Assembly: GCA_000431835.1 (NCBI GenBank)
Contig: HF987961.1
Location: 1-31,681, forward strand
Reading direction: 5' to 3'
Length of the DNA: 31,681 bases
DNA from: Succinatimonas sp. CAG:777
GTDB taxonomy: Bacteria; Pseudomonadota; Gammaproteobacteria; Enterobacterales; Succinivibrionaceae
Part shown: in pieces, positions 14,913 through 23,685 of the stretch
Layout of the letters: every line of letters begins with the position of its first letter
Numbering within the stretch: the first letter of the stretch is position 1
Notes under the pieces: generated by a model
Databases searched by the model: none
What the model saw: only the letters and a program-made list of their open reading frames with translations
What the model was told of the DNA's origin: nothing
Program-made: the position numbers and the translations under genes

Positions 14913-16478
14913 CTATCTGTGAATATTCATTGGAAACTCATATTTCTTACCTGTATTAGACTTACTCTCAGAGTATGTTGAGATACACTCAGAGTTTCCA
15001 TCCTTACCCTCTTTACATACTACTGTAGGCATTTCATAGCTTGAGCCATCAGTGCACTTTGCAACAGACTGACTGTTGATGTTAAAAGAACCTGACTTTA
15101 AGCCTCCAGTTACTTTACCGGTACATTTAATGCCGTTTTTCTGAGTGATGGTCGCAGTACCCTTACCATCTTTAAAATCATACTGAAGCTGTAAAGGCTT
15201 ATTGGTATTTCTGTCAACGATTGGAGAATTTACTTTCCATGTTCCATCAAAGTTGCCAATATCTCCACTTTGTAAGTCTTTATTAGAAATTGAAGGACCA
15301 TCTTCATGTAACTGAGGGGTCACTACTGTCTGATTGTTATCGGTTGCCGGCGCTACATTATCCTTGTCACTCAATTTTGGTGGATTTACACCATCTTGAT
15401 TGTCAGAAGGTGAGGTGTTCTCTTCTGTATCAGGAGCTTTTTGATTATCATCTGCTGTATTGTTATCAGTAGTCTCTGGTGTTGTACTCTCATCCTGTGG
15501 CAATGCATTCTCATTAGGACCCATAGATGCTTTGTCTCCCGTTCCATCTAGAACTACCCCATCATCAACGCTACCGTTCTTTACGACACCATCTGTTGTA
15601 ATATCTGGTAACTTAGTCTCAAAGCCATCTGTGGACAGACCAAAATTATCACCGCGAATATCTGGTATTGGCAATGACAAATTGTATTTAGGATCTAAAG
15701 ATGAATCTGGGAACACCTTAAATAAAGGCAAGCCTCTTGCAAAGAAGAACCACCATAAGATGTATAGCAGCAAAGGTAATAAAAGTAACAGTAATAAAAG
15801 ACCTAACAGCCAGCACCACTTGTGACTTCTTGTAACTGCAGCAGTGGTAGCTGCAGTTGCAGCAGCTGTAGTGGCAGCTCCTGAGATGTTGGTTGTTGCA
15901 GCAGTTGCTCCCAGAGCAGTTTTATGAGGAGCAAAATTGCCTACAGGTTTTAGACCGTCAAAAGGGCTGCCTGTAAGTTTGCTTCCAGCATTTAAAAAGC
16001 CCCAGAAGGTAATTACAGGCTCACCGTTTACAATATAGATACAGCTCTCATCAGGATAATGTATTGCAGGGAGTACAATGTTTGCTTTGTTATTACCGGT
16101 TAAAAAATGAGCAAATAACTTATCATTTGAGGATAATGAACGGGCCTCTAAGTTATAGCCAAAGTTTAAAAACTTCTCTTCTAACTCTTCAAATTTCTTT
16201 AAAGCTCTAGCTTTTTCATCACGACTTGCAGCATTCCATGACACTACCTCATAGTCACCATCAGCTCTGTTTGACTGAAATGGAACAAACCAGTCTACAT
16301 GAGTACCATCAGATGAGAAACGAGGTGTTGCAAGACAACGGGCATAGTGTTCACCTAAAATTGATGAATTCTCAATTGAAGCACGGAAGGCATCAGCTCT
16401 TTGCCATACTAAAACACCGTCTTCACCAATGGCCTGGTAATTTCTTAAATCACCACTGTTTAATAATCTTGTTGCCAT
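14913..16478 (-). CDS. SrfA-like single-pass membrane protein
   Basis: 521 residues. The N-terminal ~215 residues are probably cytoplasmic and resemble the SrfA family as I recall it: an opening LLNSGDLRNYQAIGEDG, then HVDWFVPF (60-67), a VSWNAASRDE-type block and a ...YIVNGEPVI segment (148-156). An Ala/Thr linker leads to a Leu-rich transmembrane helix (about 222-246, ending WWFFF). Outside is an Asp/Asn/Thr-rich disordered linker (about 300-400) and a small C-terminal beta-type domain (about 410-521) with several Cys that could form periplasmic disulfides. It is a paralogue of the preceding gene's N-terminal half. AAGGA precedes the ATG. Probably a scaffold linking cytoplasmic ATPases to the envelope; that role is inference. 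Confidence 0.75.
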   Translation of the reverse strand: MATRLLNSGDLRNYQAIGEDGVLVWQRADAFRASIENSSILGEHYARCLATPRFSSDGTHVDWFVPFQSNRADGDYEVVSWNAASRDEKARALKKFEELEEKFLNFGYNLEARSLSSNDKLFAHFLTGNNKANIVLPAIHYPDESCIYIVNGEPVITFWGFLNAGSKLTGSPFDGLKPVGNFAPHKTALGATAATTNISGAATTAAATAATTAAVTRSHKWCWLLGLLLLLLLLPLLLYILWWFFFARGLPLFKVFPDSSLDPKYNLSLPIPDIRGDNFGLSTDGFETKLPDITTDGVVKNGSVDDGVVLDGTGDKASMGPNENALPQDESTTPETTDNNTADDNQKAPDTEENTSPSDNQDGVNPPKLSDKDNVAPATDNNQTVVTPQLHEDGPSISNKDLQSGDIGNFDGTWKVNSPIVDRNTNKPLQLQYDFKDGKGTATITQKNGIKCTGKVTGGLKSGSFNINSQSVAKCTDGSSYEMPTVVCKEGKDGNSECISTYSESKSNTGKKYEFPMNIHR

Positions 16479-16538
16479 GAAATATATCCTTTTGTATTAC
16501 ACAGTGCTCTTACTGGGTATTTTATTCTTCAAAAACTT

Positions 16539-18071
16539 TTATTCTTCACAAACTTTCTTTAAAGAAGCCCCTGCTTCTTTTAAAACTGATTCAATCTGAA
16601 CTGCATCTTTAGGCTTAAAAACCTTTCCTCCAGTGTTTCTGGCAATACAGGCTGCGCTGTCAATATCATCTCCAATTAAGATGGTATGGATCTTAAGTTT
16701 AGGCTGACGCTTATGGATCTTTTTAGCTACATAACAAACATCCATCTGTTCAGTAAATGAACAGGTATCCTCTCCATCTGAAATTAAGATACCAACTGCA
16801 TCAGAATTTACACCGTCTAAAGTCTTTGACAGTTCATTCAAACCGTTTACTAATGGTGTTTTACCATCATAAGAATAAGGATTAACGTTATTGATAGCGT
16901 TAATTAAAGCGCCTCTGCTGTTTGGTCCGAAAAAGCCTCTATTTTTAGCTACAGGACAGCCATTGATCTCAATAAAGCCAATCTTAACGTTTTTATCAAC
17001 ATTTGAGATTAAGTCAGTAGCTGCTTTTTGAGCTGCCTTTAATCTGTTGGTATAACCGTACTTTAAGAGCATAGATTGAGAACCGTCAAAGGCTATAGCA
17101 AGTTCAGGCATCTTACCTTCTTGTTTTAAGGTCTTGCACTTTGGAACTTTGTTTTTTTTCTCAAGAGCTCTTTTAGCTGCTAATTCCTTTTGTTTTTGTT
17201 CTTCAGCCTTTCTCTTAGCCTCTGCTTCAGCTTTGGCTTTAGCTTGTGCCTTAGCTTTTGCCTTTGCTTCTTCCTGAGATTTTAGTGCATCAGCTTTTGC
17301 TTTCTCTTGAGCAGCCTTTGCCTCTTCATCTTCTACTGCTTCAGGCTCTGCTGTTTTTTCTTCTACAACAGGATCTTTTGCCTCTTCTTCTACAGGCTCT
17401 GTTTTTTCTTCTGTAGTAGCAGGCTTAGCTTCATCCTCTTTTTTAGGCTCTACAACTTGAGTTGGAACTTCCTTTTGAGAAAACAGGGAATTAAATCTGT
17501 CTGTAAAATTGCCTTCAAATGGCCATGGTCTTAATAGGAACCACCACAGCAAAAAGAGTAATAACAATAAAAGCAGCAGTAAAAGTAAGAATGGCAGTAA
17601 ACACCCTCTTTTCTTTACAGGCACTGTTGTAGCTCCTGTTGGAGGCACAGCTACACCTTTATAGTGAGGATTAAATGACACCGGCGCAATTACAGCCTGT
17701 CCATTTACCATAAAGACTGTATTATCGCTTGCTATAATATCGGAGAATTCTTTGCGATGAGTTTCAAGAGCTCTATTAGACAGTGGAGTTGATGACTTTA
17801 AATACTCAATTACCTTATCACGGCGATGCTCTAATACATTCAAGGCATCCTGATACTTTATTTTATTAGCTTCAGTTACTTTATCTAATTCTCCTGAAAG
17901 TGGAGTTACAAAGTTTACATAGTCACCTGAGATTTCTGCTTTAGATATGATCTCTGAGTACTCTTCGCCTAAAGCACTTTTAATCTCTTTTTTAAAGTCA
18001 TCAGCATAAAGAGCATATGACAGGATCTTAGGAGAAACTTTAGACTTTTCACATCTTAGAATTCTTAACAT
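16539..18071 (-). CDS. SrfA-like membrane protein with C-terminal von Willebrand A domain
   Basis: 510 residues. The N-terminal part (1-155) shares the SrfA-like blocks of the next gene: YVNFVTPLSGE (51-61), a KYQDALNVLEHRRDKV helix and FMVNGQAVI (120-128). A Leu-rich transmembrane helix spans about 158-180. Next come a Glu/Pro-rich stretch and a TolA-like Ala/Lys/Glu helix (about 250-305) able to cross much of the periplasm. The C-terminal vWA domain (about 320-505) keeps a MIDAS: D-G-S-Q-S (329-333), a GKTP Thr and ISDGED Asp. The start lies one base after the preceding stop (TAAGATG) with AGGA upstream, so translation is likely coupled. Inference: a metal-dependent binding module displayed in the periplasm. 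Confidence 0.85.
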   Translation of the reverse strand: MLRILRCEKSKVSPKILSYALYADDFKKEIKSALGEEYSEIISKAEISGDYVNFVTPLSGELDKVTEANKIKYQDALNVLEHRRDKVIEYLKSSTPLSNRALETHRKEFSDIIASDNTVFMVNGQAVIAPVSFNPHYKGVAVPPTGATTVPVKKRGCLLPFLLLLLLLLLLLFLLWWFLLRPWPFEGNFTDRFNSLFSQKEVPTQVVEPKKEDEAKPATTEEKTEPVEEEAKDPVVEEKTAEPEAVEDEEAKAAQEKAKADALKSQEEAKAKAKAQAKAKAEAEAKRKAEEQKQKELAAKRALEKKNKVPKCKTLKQEGKMPELAIAFDGSQSMLLKYGYTNRLKAAQKAATDLISNVDKNVKIGFIEINGCPVAKNRGFFGPNSRGALINAINNVNPYSYDGKTPLVNGLNELSKTLDGVNSDAVGILISDGEDTCSFTEQMDVCYVAKKIHKRQPKLKIHTILIGDDIDSAACIARNTGGKVFKPKDAVQIESVLKEAGASLKKVCEE

Positions 18072-18072
18072 C

Positions 18073-19779
18073 TTACTTAGTTCCTATTGATTGGCACTGC
18101 TCTGACCACATCTTTTGATTTTTATCTCTGTCTTTTGATAAGTTCTTATAAGACATTAAATGAGAATAGTACTTGTCAACAAATTCGTCATAGCTTGTCT
18201 CAGCGCCAAAAGCTTCTTTTGAGGAGGCAAGCTGTGACTTAAAATCTTTTAAATTGTAGTTAGCTGAGGCATTTGCCATAGTGTCTCCATAATAGGTAAT
18301 AATGGAGTGCAAAGCATGCTTATGACGAGTGTAGTTGTTGTTTATTTTTTCATAGAACTTACAACGCTCCTGATTTTCATCACAGCGCATCTTAGCTAAC
18401 TTTCTGATACTCTCAAAATACTGTACAGAGCTAGTTTCATCTGCAATTGACTTACATAAGAAGCCACCTAGTCTTAAGTTTGCTGTAATGGCAACATCTC
18501 GCATACTCTCGCGCTCATCGTTGGCTTTAACAATCTTTTCTTTCAAAGAACCTAACTGACCGTTCAAATCGTCATTTGATTTTGCGAGTTTGTCATTTAA
18601 AGCCATCAAATCTGAGTTAATATTTTTAAGTTTTTCAGTCTTTTGCTCTAATGACGAATTCTGAGCAGACAATTCGTCATTAGCACTCTTTAACTTTTCC
18701 TGCTCTTTTTTAAAGACTTCTTTGTTCTTTTTATTCTCTGCATCTAATTTGGCAATTTTATCAGCTTCACCAGAAAGAGCATTATCATCGCTGTCATCGT
18801 CGCCTAAGGATAAGATCTCTTCATTTAAGTTCTTAACTTCTTTTACGGAGGTAGCTACAGGCAGCCCCAAAACGAATCGAGTGCCTGTATCAGGAGCTGA
18901 AAGAGGCTTGCCATTAACATATAAAGGCTTTTCAGTTCTTAAAGCACTTGTAAGTGCACTCTCTTTTGACAGGTAACTGCCTCCTCTTACACAAATTCCA
19001 CCTGACAGACCTAATAATCTTCCAGTTCTGACAGCTTTAAAAGGATCTAATGTCATTTCCTGAGCATTACCTAACATGTCATATAAGCCTAATGGATTTG
19101 GCTTTTTTAAACCTGTAAGCTGGATCTTACCGTTAGCACTATTAGCCCCCTGATACCATGCATATAAAGAGATGTCATCGTTCTCCATAGGTGGACGCAG
19201 TGCTTCAAATTCACTTTGAGTAACTTTAGTACCGCCACGGGCAGCATATTCCCACTCTTCATCTGAAGGTAATCTTACGTAGGCTTTCTGCCCATCTACA
19301 GTTGGTACGTCTTTAGCTTTTTGCAGATAAATTGAATAAGCATTAGCTGCATTGATAAAATCAAAATAAGATACTTTTACAGCAGGCAGACGCGACATCT
19401 TATTTGGAGCCTTGCATTTAGAACTATCTGTTAAGGCATCGTACTGACCTTTCATGAGCTCATACTTAGACATTAAAAAGTAATAGCCATTTTTGTCATA
19501 AAAAGAGCCTTGTACATATCTCTTATTGGGATTCTGCCCCATAGGAGACTCGTTTTGCGCAGTACCTGCGTTATATTTTTTATCTTTGATTTTTTTAGGA
19601 TCATTTGAGGTATAGACTTTTCTGAAAACCATGATCCCATCACAAGGCATAGATAAAACTACGTCATCTTTTTGAGGATTTGGATTGTAAATTTCATTTA
19701 CTTCATCTGCTATTGCGCTGTTTGTCAATGCAAGTGAACCTATACTTGCCAGCACTAAAGATAAACATAATTTTTTCAT
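18073..19779 (-). CDS. Exported FGE/SUMF1-fold protein with C-terminal coiled coil
   Basis: 568 residues with a Sec signal peptide (1-24, cleavage after SAIA). Residues about 90-310 form a formylglycine-generating-enzyme-like (SUMF1) domain: MSKYELMKGQYDAL (103-116), RLPSDEEWEYAARGG (169-183), GLYDMLGNAQEM (231-242), RGGSYL (265-270) and GTRFVLG (299-305). I see no Cys pair near the usual copper-binding position, so it probably does not oxidise Cys and instead acts as a binding fold, as in many SUMF1-like proteins linked to signalling or secretion systems. A coiled coil (about 335-430) and a helical C-terminus with scattered Cys follow. It starts one base after the permease stop, with AAGG upstream. 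Confidence 0.85.
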   Translation of the reverse strand: MKKLCLSLVLASIGSLALTNSAIADEVNEIYNPNPQKDDVVLSMPCDGIMVFRKVYTSNDPKKIKDKKYNAGTAQNESPMGQNPNKRYVQGSFYDKNGYYFLMSKYELMKGQYDALTDSSKCKAPNKMSRLPAVKVSYFDFINAANAYSIYLQKAKDVPTVDGQKAYVRLPSDEEWEYAARGGTKVTQSEFEALRPPMENDDISLYAWYQGANSANGKIQLTGLKKPNPLGLYDMLGNAQEMTLDPFKAVRTGRLLGLSGGICVRGGSYLSKESALTSALRTEKPLYVNGKPLSAPDTGTRFVLGLPVATSVKEVKNLNEEILSLGDDDSDDNALSGEADKIAKLDAENKKNKEVFKKEQEKLKSANDELSAQNSSLEQKTEKLKNINSDLMALNDKLAKSNDDLNGQLGSLKEKIVKANDERESMRDVAITANLRLGGFLCKSIADETSSVQYFESIRKLAKMRCDENQERCKFYEKINNNYTRHKHALHSIITYYGDTMANASANYNLKDFKSQLASSKEAFGAETSYDEFVDKYYSHLMSYKNLSKDRDKNQKMWSEQCQSIGTK

Positions 19780-19780
19780 A

Positions 19781-20977
19781 CTAAATTAACCTTAGTGTAT
19801 CTGCAATCTTTAATGAAAATACCTTAAAGAAGCAGACTAAATAAGTAATTAAAAGAGTTACGACTATTGTTGAGAGATAGCCTGCAACTACATGCATAAG
19901 ATTTAAGGTACTTACAACTGAGCCCTGACCTAATAAAGAGGTAAAGTAATGATTAAATACCCACATACCTGTGTAAAAGAGCAAAAGTGATAAAGCATAA
20001 GCTAATGATGATAAAATAGTGTTCTCAATTAAAACCATCATTAAAACTTTTGTCTTTTTAATGCCTGTTAATAATAAGAGAGCATAGCTTTTCTCTGCTC
20101 TTAGAACTGAGGTTAAAATTAAACCTGCACTTGCAAAGATTCCGCCTACAACCGAGGTTATGGCTATTGCGTAAAAGATAAATGAGAGCACACTTGAGAT
20201 TGCCTTTAAGTTTTCTATTGATGAGAGCATACTAAAAGTCTGATAGTTCTTACTGCGCAAATACGTATCCACTGGAGCTACATCATCAAGTGTCTTTACA
20301 TAAATTCTGGCTTTAGCAAAAAACTTTCTGTTTTCGTTTAACTTTGACCCATTTGAGAATACAGGAGGTTCATAGCCATCTTTAAAATCCTCCATATAAA
20401 TAAGCGTATCAAAGTTAACTATAAGAGCATTGGTAGATAAGTACTCCTTTTTAACAATACCTTTTACAGCAAAGTTAACTACAGAGTTTTGTCTTGCACC
20501 ATCGGTAATCCTTGAGACGATGTATTTAATGCTATCCCCTGATTTAATGCCTAAATCATGAGCTAAATTCTCGCTTAAATAAACTTCAGTTGCATCTAAA
20601 GTATCATCAAGTTTTGAAGCTCTTAAAAGAGGATCTCCTTTTTTAGTAGGAATAGCAGACAGATCTCTTTTTATCTTGCCATTAAAAGCAATATCTACAG
20701 TGGTACTCAATGATCTTGTAAGCGGAAGTACAAAGTCGATTTTAGGATTATTCTCTAAATCCTTAAAAAAGCTCTCATCAAGCTTATACCCTGTCTTTAG
20801 CTTTAATTCTAAATTTACTGGAGATGACTTTAGGCTATTCTCAAGTGAGGAAATGATACCGTAACGCAAAGAGAATAAGAGTAAGAGAGGTGCAATTACC
20901 GAGCATAAAGCACCAATTAAACTTAAAGAGATCAGACGATTAAAACGCAGTGAGGATACAGCTAACTTAAAGATCAT
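19781..20977 (-). CDS. ABC transporter permease, FtsX/MacB/LolC type
   Basis: The start at 20977 (398 residues) is chosen because AGGA lies 5 bases before this ATG. It overlaps the end of the ATPase gene by 11 bases (ATGATCTTTAA), a classic coupled overlap; an upstream ATG at 21007 would add ten residues. The topology is that of the FtsX family: one N-terminal membrane helix (about 15-42), a large periplasmic domain (about 43-260), then three membrane helices near the C-terminus (about 262-292, 310-340 and 358-392). Such proteins move lipoproteins or transmit force across the membrane rather than import solutes. With the ATPase next door it probably extracts, releases or activates an envelope component of the operon, perhaps its lipoproteins. 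The substrate is not known. Confidence 0.85.
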   Translation of the reverse strand: MIFKLAVSSLRFNRLISLSLIGALCSVIAPLLLLFSLRYGIISSLENSLKSSPVNLELKLKTGYKLDESFFKDLENNPKIDFVLPLTRSLSTTVDIAFNGKIKRDLSAIPTKKGDPLLRASKLDDTLDATEVYLSENLAHDLGIKSGDSIKYIVSRITDGARQNSVVNFAVKGIVKKEYLSTNALIVNFDTLIYMEDFKDGYEPPVFSNGSKLNENRKFFAKARIYVKTLDDVAPVDTYLRSKNYQTFSMLSSIENLKAISSVLSFIFYAIAITSVVGGIFASAGLILTSVLRAEKSYALLLLTGIKKTKVLMMVLIENTILSSLAYALSLLLFYTGMWVFNHYFTSLLGQGSVVSTLNLMHVVAGYLSTIVVTLLITYLVCFFKVFSLKIADTLRLI

Positions 20978-21734
20978 GATTGTCCTCACTAGATACGCTA
21001 TCATCACAGATTACAAATTGACCTTCATTTGCATCAATCTTTGCATATGACAGCGACTTTAAATTGAAGTCTTTAACTAAGAGTAAATCATGTGTTACCA
21101 CTAAAGCACACATATCAAGCTGTCTTGATAAGGAGACAATACTTTCAAATAAGATTTTGCCATGTTCTGGATCGAGTGATGAGGTAGGTTCATCAATAAA
21201 AACAATCTTAGGTTTGTGACTGATAGTTTTTAAGAACACCGCTCTTTGACGCTGACCTATAGACAATTCATGAGGATATCTATCTAAAAGAGAGTCCATT
21301 GAGAATTGGGACATCTTCTCATGTACCTCTTGATACAGAACTTTTGTATCAAGTTTTTTACCTTCTAATTTATAAAAGGAATCCGCACTTACCTCAATTT
21401 GCAGTTTTAGATTCTCTTTTATTGTAAGGTATGGGATAAGACCTCCTGTCTGTGGCATATACCCCATTAAAGATGAGCGAACTATACACTGATCTTTTAC
21501 AGACAGTTTTGACAGTTCATAACTATCTAAAAGAAGAGACTTTGAAACAAAGTCTTGACGCAATAGCCCCAAGCACTCTAAAAGCGTACTTTTACCGCAT
21601 CCAGAGACTCCAGTAATAGCATAGACATCACCAGAGTTTAAACTTAACTCTGGTAACTCTATCTTGTAGCCACAGGAGCCGTCTTTTTGTTTATAGGTAT
21701 AAGACAGCTCTTTTACTTTAAAAGACACAGCCAT
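20967..21734 (-). CDS. ABC transporter ATP-binding protein, LolD/MacB type
   Basis: 255 residues, a single nucleotide-binding domain. Motifs in order: Walker A GVSGCGKST (42-50), Q-loop MPQTGG (93-98), signature LSIGQRQR (157-164; Ile replaces the usual first Gly of LSGGQ), Walker B IVFIDEP (177-183) with D-loop SSLD, and H-loop His in VVTHD (about 215). The partner permease is the next gene, overlapping by 11 bases. It starts three bases after the stop of the vWA gene without a good ribosome-binding site of its own, so it probably depends on translational coupling. Confidence 0.9.
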   Translation of the reverse strand: MAVSFKVKELSYTYKQKDGSCGYKIELPELSLNSGDVYAITGVSGCGKSTLLECLGLLRQDFVSKSLLLDSYELSKLSVKDQCIVRSSLMGYMPQTGGLIPYLTIKENLKLQIEVSADSFYKLEGKKLDTKVLYQEVHEKMSQFSMDSLLDRYPHELSIGQRQRAVFLKTISHKPKIVFIDEPTSSLDPEHGKILFESIVSLSRQLDMCALVVTHDLLLVKDFNLKSLSYAKIDANEGQFVICDDSVSSEDNHDL

Positions 21735-21737
21735 AAA

Positions 21738-23666
21738 TTATGGCAATACCTCTAAAGGAATTGGGTAAACAGCCTCAGATGAGTCTTCATCTTTATTAAG
21801 CTTTACCCAGCGGGTAGCATCATCATTACACTGCTGATAGTAGCGTAACTTATTCTCTAAATCTTCAACGGTCTGATTCTGTTCATCAGGTCCCATGCTT
21901 GACCAAGTATCTTCATCTAATTCCTGAAGTTTGCTCTTGTATGGAAGATCATCTAAATACTCGCCTAAAAGACCTAACTCACCTAACTTTAAGGTGCTCT
22001 CCTTACTGATTGAGTTAGGATCACGCCCCATGGATACAGCAACCGAGCGTAACTGATTGAACATATCCTCAGGCTCTAAAATACCCTGATTTGCTGAATC
22101 TAAGATTTTTGAGGTTACATCTTTTAGTGATGACAACTCACCTTTAGTCAGTAAGACGACAGGTGTACTTGTTGCCTGACCGTGAGAGATTAAATCTCTG
22201 TCAGCAATCCAACCTGATAAGAAATCAGGTGTCTTAGTACCAAGTTTTGAACCTAGATAAGCTAACTGCATAGCATGACCTAAAGCTACAGTATCCTGCT
22301 GCATCTGTGTATTCTCATTATCAGCAGGTACCTCAGGGGCAGCTCCTACAGCATCTTTACCAAAGGCTAAGAGTTTTACCTGATTGGTAATATTCTGTGC
22401 CAGTTCATCAATTTTTTTACCAAAGTTTTTAACGTCACCGGCATTTACTGGATAGTAAAGAGACTTATTGATGGTGTCGTTGTAGGTAAGTTCTTTATAC
22501 TGACTTTTTGCTTTCTCATGATCGCCGTTACGCTTGCCAGAATCTGTTAAAAGATGCATTGCATACACTGCTACACCTTTGTGGGCTGCTTCTACTTTAA
22601 GTTCACGTGCATCTAAACCTGTTGATGAGAGTTTATCAGAACCTTTAATACCGCCAGCATCGGTAATAAGCACGATATAACGACCGCCATAATTAGACCA
22701 GTCAACCTGCTCTAGAGCAGTGTTAATACCTGCAAAAGAGTCCTCATCAAAATACTTACTTGAAACTTTTGCCTGATTTAAAGTGTTTAACTTCTCTTTA
22801 AAATGCTTTTCATCTGTAGCTTCACCAGGTTTTACATAAATCTTTGAGGTGTACTCAAGACCAGGTGTTGCCTTAATGTTTGATCTGAAAGACACTAAAG
22901 CAAAGTGCACACTATCTGATAACTTTTGCTCTTTAATAGTCTTAGTAATGGCACTAATGGTCTCTTTAGTTCTATCAATGTAAGGCTGCATTGAAATACT
23001 TGAGTCAATAACAAATACTACCGCTGCTTTAAAGGTCTTTAATGCATTCTGCTCATTTGAAACATTAACCTTTTTACCTTCCTGTTTGGTAACAGAGGCA
23101 ATCTTAAGCTCACGCACATAGTTACCATCATCGAACATAGTCTCTTCAAAATCTAAGATAGGTAACAGATAGAACTGCTTTTTATAATCTACAAAGTGCT
23201 CAGGCTCAACTGAAACTACTCCGTCTACATTCTCTTTTGCTGCAACCTTTTTCATCATTGGCTCAAAAAGAGCTTTAGGATCTTTTGCTTCAACTATGTT
23301 CTGCAAATTCTCTTTATTCTTAAAGATTAAAGCACGGTTTCTGTTAGCAGGATTTGTAAACATTAAAGCTGTCTGCATTTTCCAGTCAATGGTGCAATCC
23401 TTGTTTAAGTAGCCTGAGAGCTTACCAGTATCATCAGGCCCTACTTTTAAAGTCTTACCATCATCAGCATAGACATAGAAGCGTGAAAAGGCATCTACAA
23501 CTTTGCCATCCTTATCATCACTTTTAGCTTTTAATCTGCATGATGGAGTAGTTAAAACACGCTGATAAATAGAGCTTTTGCCTTCCATTAACAAAGGAGT
23601 ATCAGCATAGGCTGAATTTATTGCAAAGGTTAAAAGAACTGCACCAGTTAAAACTTTTAATTTCAT
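21738..23666 (-). CDS. Exported von Willebrand A protein, PpkA-like without kinase domain
   Basis: 642 residues with a signal peptide (1-21, cleavage after SAYA). A short domain follows whose opening, LLMEGKSSIYQRVLTTP (25-41), resembles the region before the vWA domain of type VI secretion PpkA kinases as I recall them. The vWA domain (about 212-430) has an intact MIDAS: D-S-S-I-S (221-225) and TDAGG with Asp 336. The C-terminal ~200 residues are helical and acidic. No kinase domain exists in the protein or elsewhere in the window. AAAGGA supports the ATG. It is presumably a periplasmic metal-dependent adhesion or regulatory module working with the ABC pair and FGE-like protein encoded next. 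Confidence 0.85.
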   Translation of the reverse strand: MKLKVLTGAVLLTFAINSAYADTPLLMEGKSSIYQRVLTTPSCRLKAKSDDKDGKVVDAFSRFYVYADDGKTLKVGPDDTGKLSGYLNKDCTIDWKMQTALMFTNPANRNRALIFKNKENLQNIVEAKDPKALFEPMMKKVAAKENVDGVVSVEPEHFVDYKKQFYLLPILDFEETMFDDGNYVRELKIASVTKQEGKKVNVSNEQNALKTFKAAVVFVIDSSISMQPYIDRTKETISAITKTIKEQKLSDSVHFALVSFRSNIKATPGLEYTSKIYVKPGEATDEKHFKEKLNTLNQAKVSSKYFDEDSFAGINTALEQVDWSNYGGRYIVLITDAGGIKGSDKLSSTGLDARELKVEAAHKGVAVYAMHLLTDSGKRNGDHEKAKSQYKELTYNDTINKSLYYPVNAGDVKNFGKKIDELAQNITNQVKLLAFGKDAVGAAPEVPADNENTQMQQDTVALGHAMQLAYLGSKLGTKTPDFLSGWIADRDLISHGQATSTPVVLLTKGELSSLKDVTSKILDSANQGILEPEDMFNQLRSVAVSMGRDPNSISKESTLKLGELGLLGEYLDDLPYKSKLQELDEDTWSSMGPDEQNQTVEDLENKLRYYQQCNDDATRWVKLNKDEDSSEAVYPIPLEVLP

Positions 23667-23685
23667 GTTATCTGTCCTTTAAAAG

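Noticed and set aside
15460..15825. 121-codon plus-strand frame opposite the SrfA-like gene
   Set aside because: Its residues mirror the low-complexity linker and Leu-rich membrane helix of the minus-strand gene; no ribosome-binding site or family signature.
17160..17300. Apparent tandem DNA repeats
   Set aside because: They encode the Ala/Lys/Glu helix of the SrfA-vWA protein; periodicity follows from codon repetition (GCT/AAA/GAG) and unit lengths are irregular.
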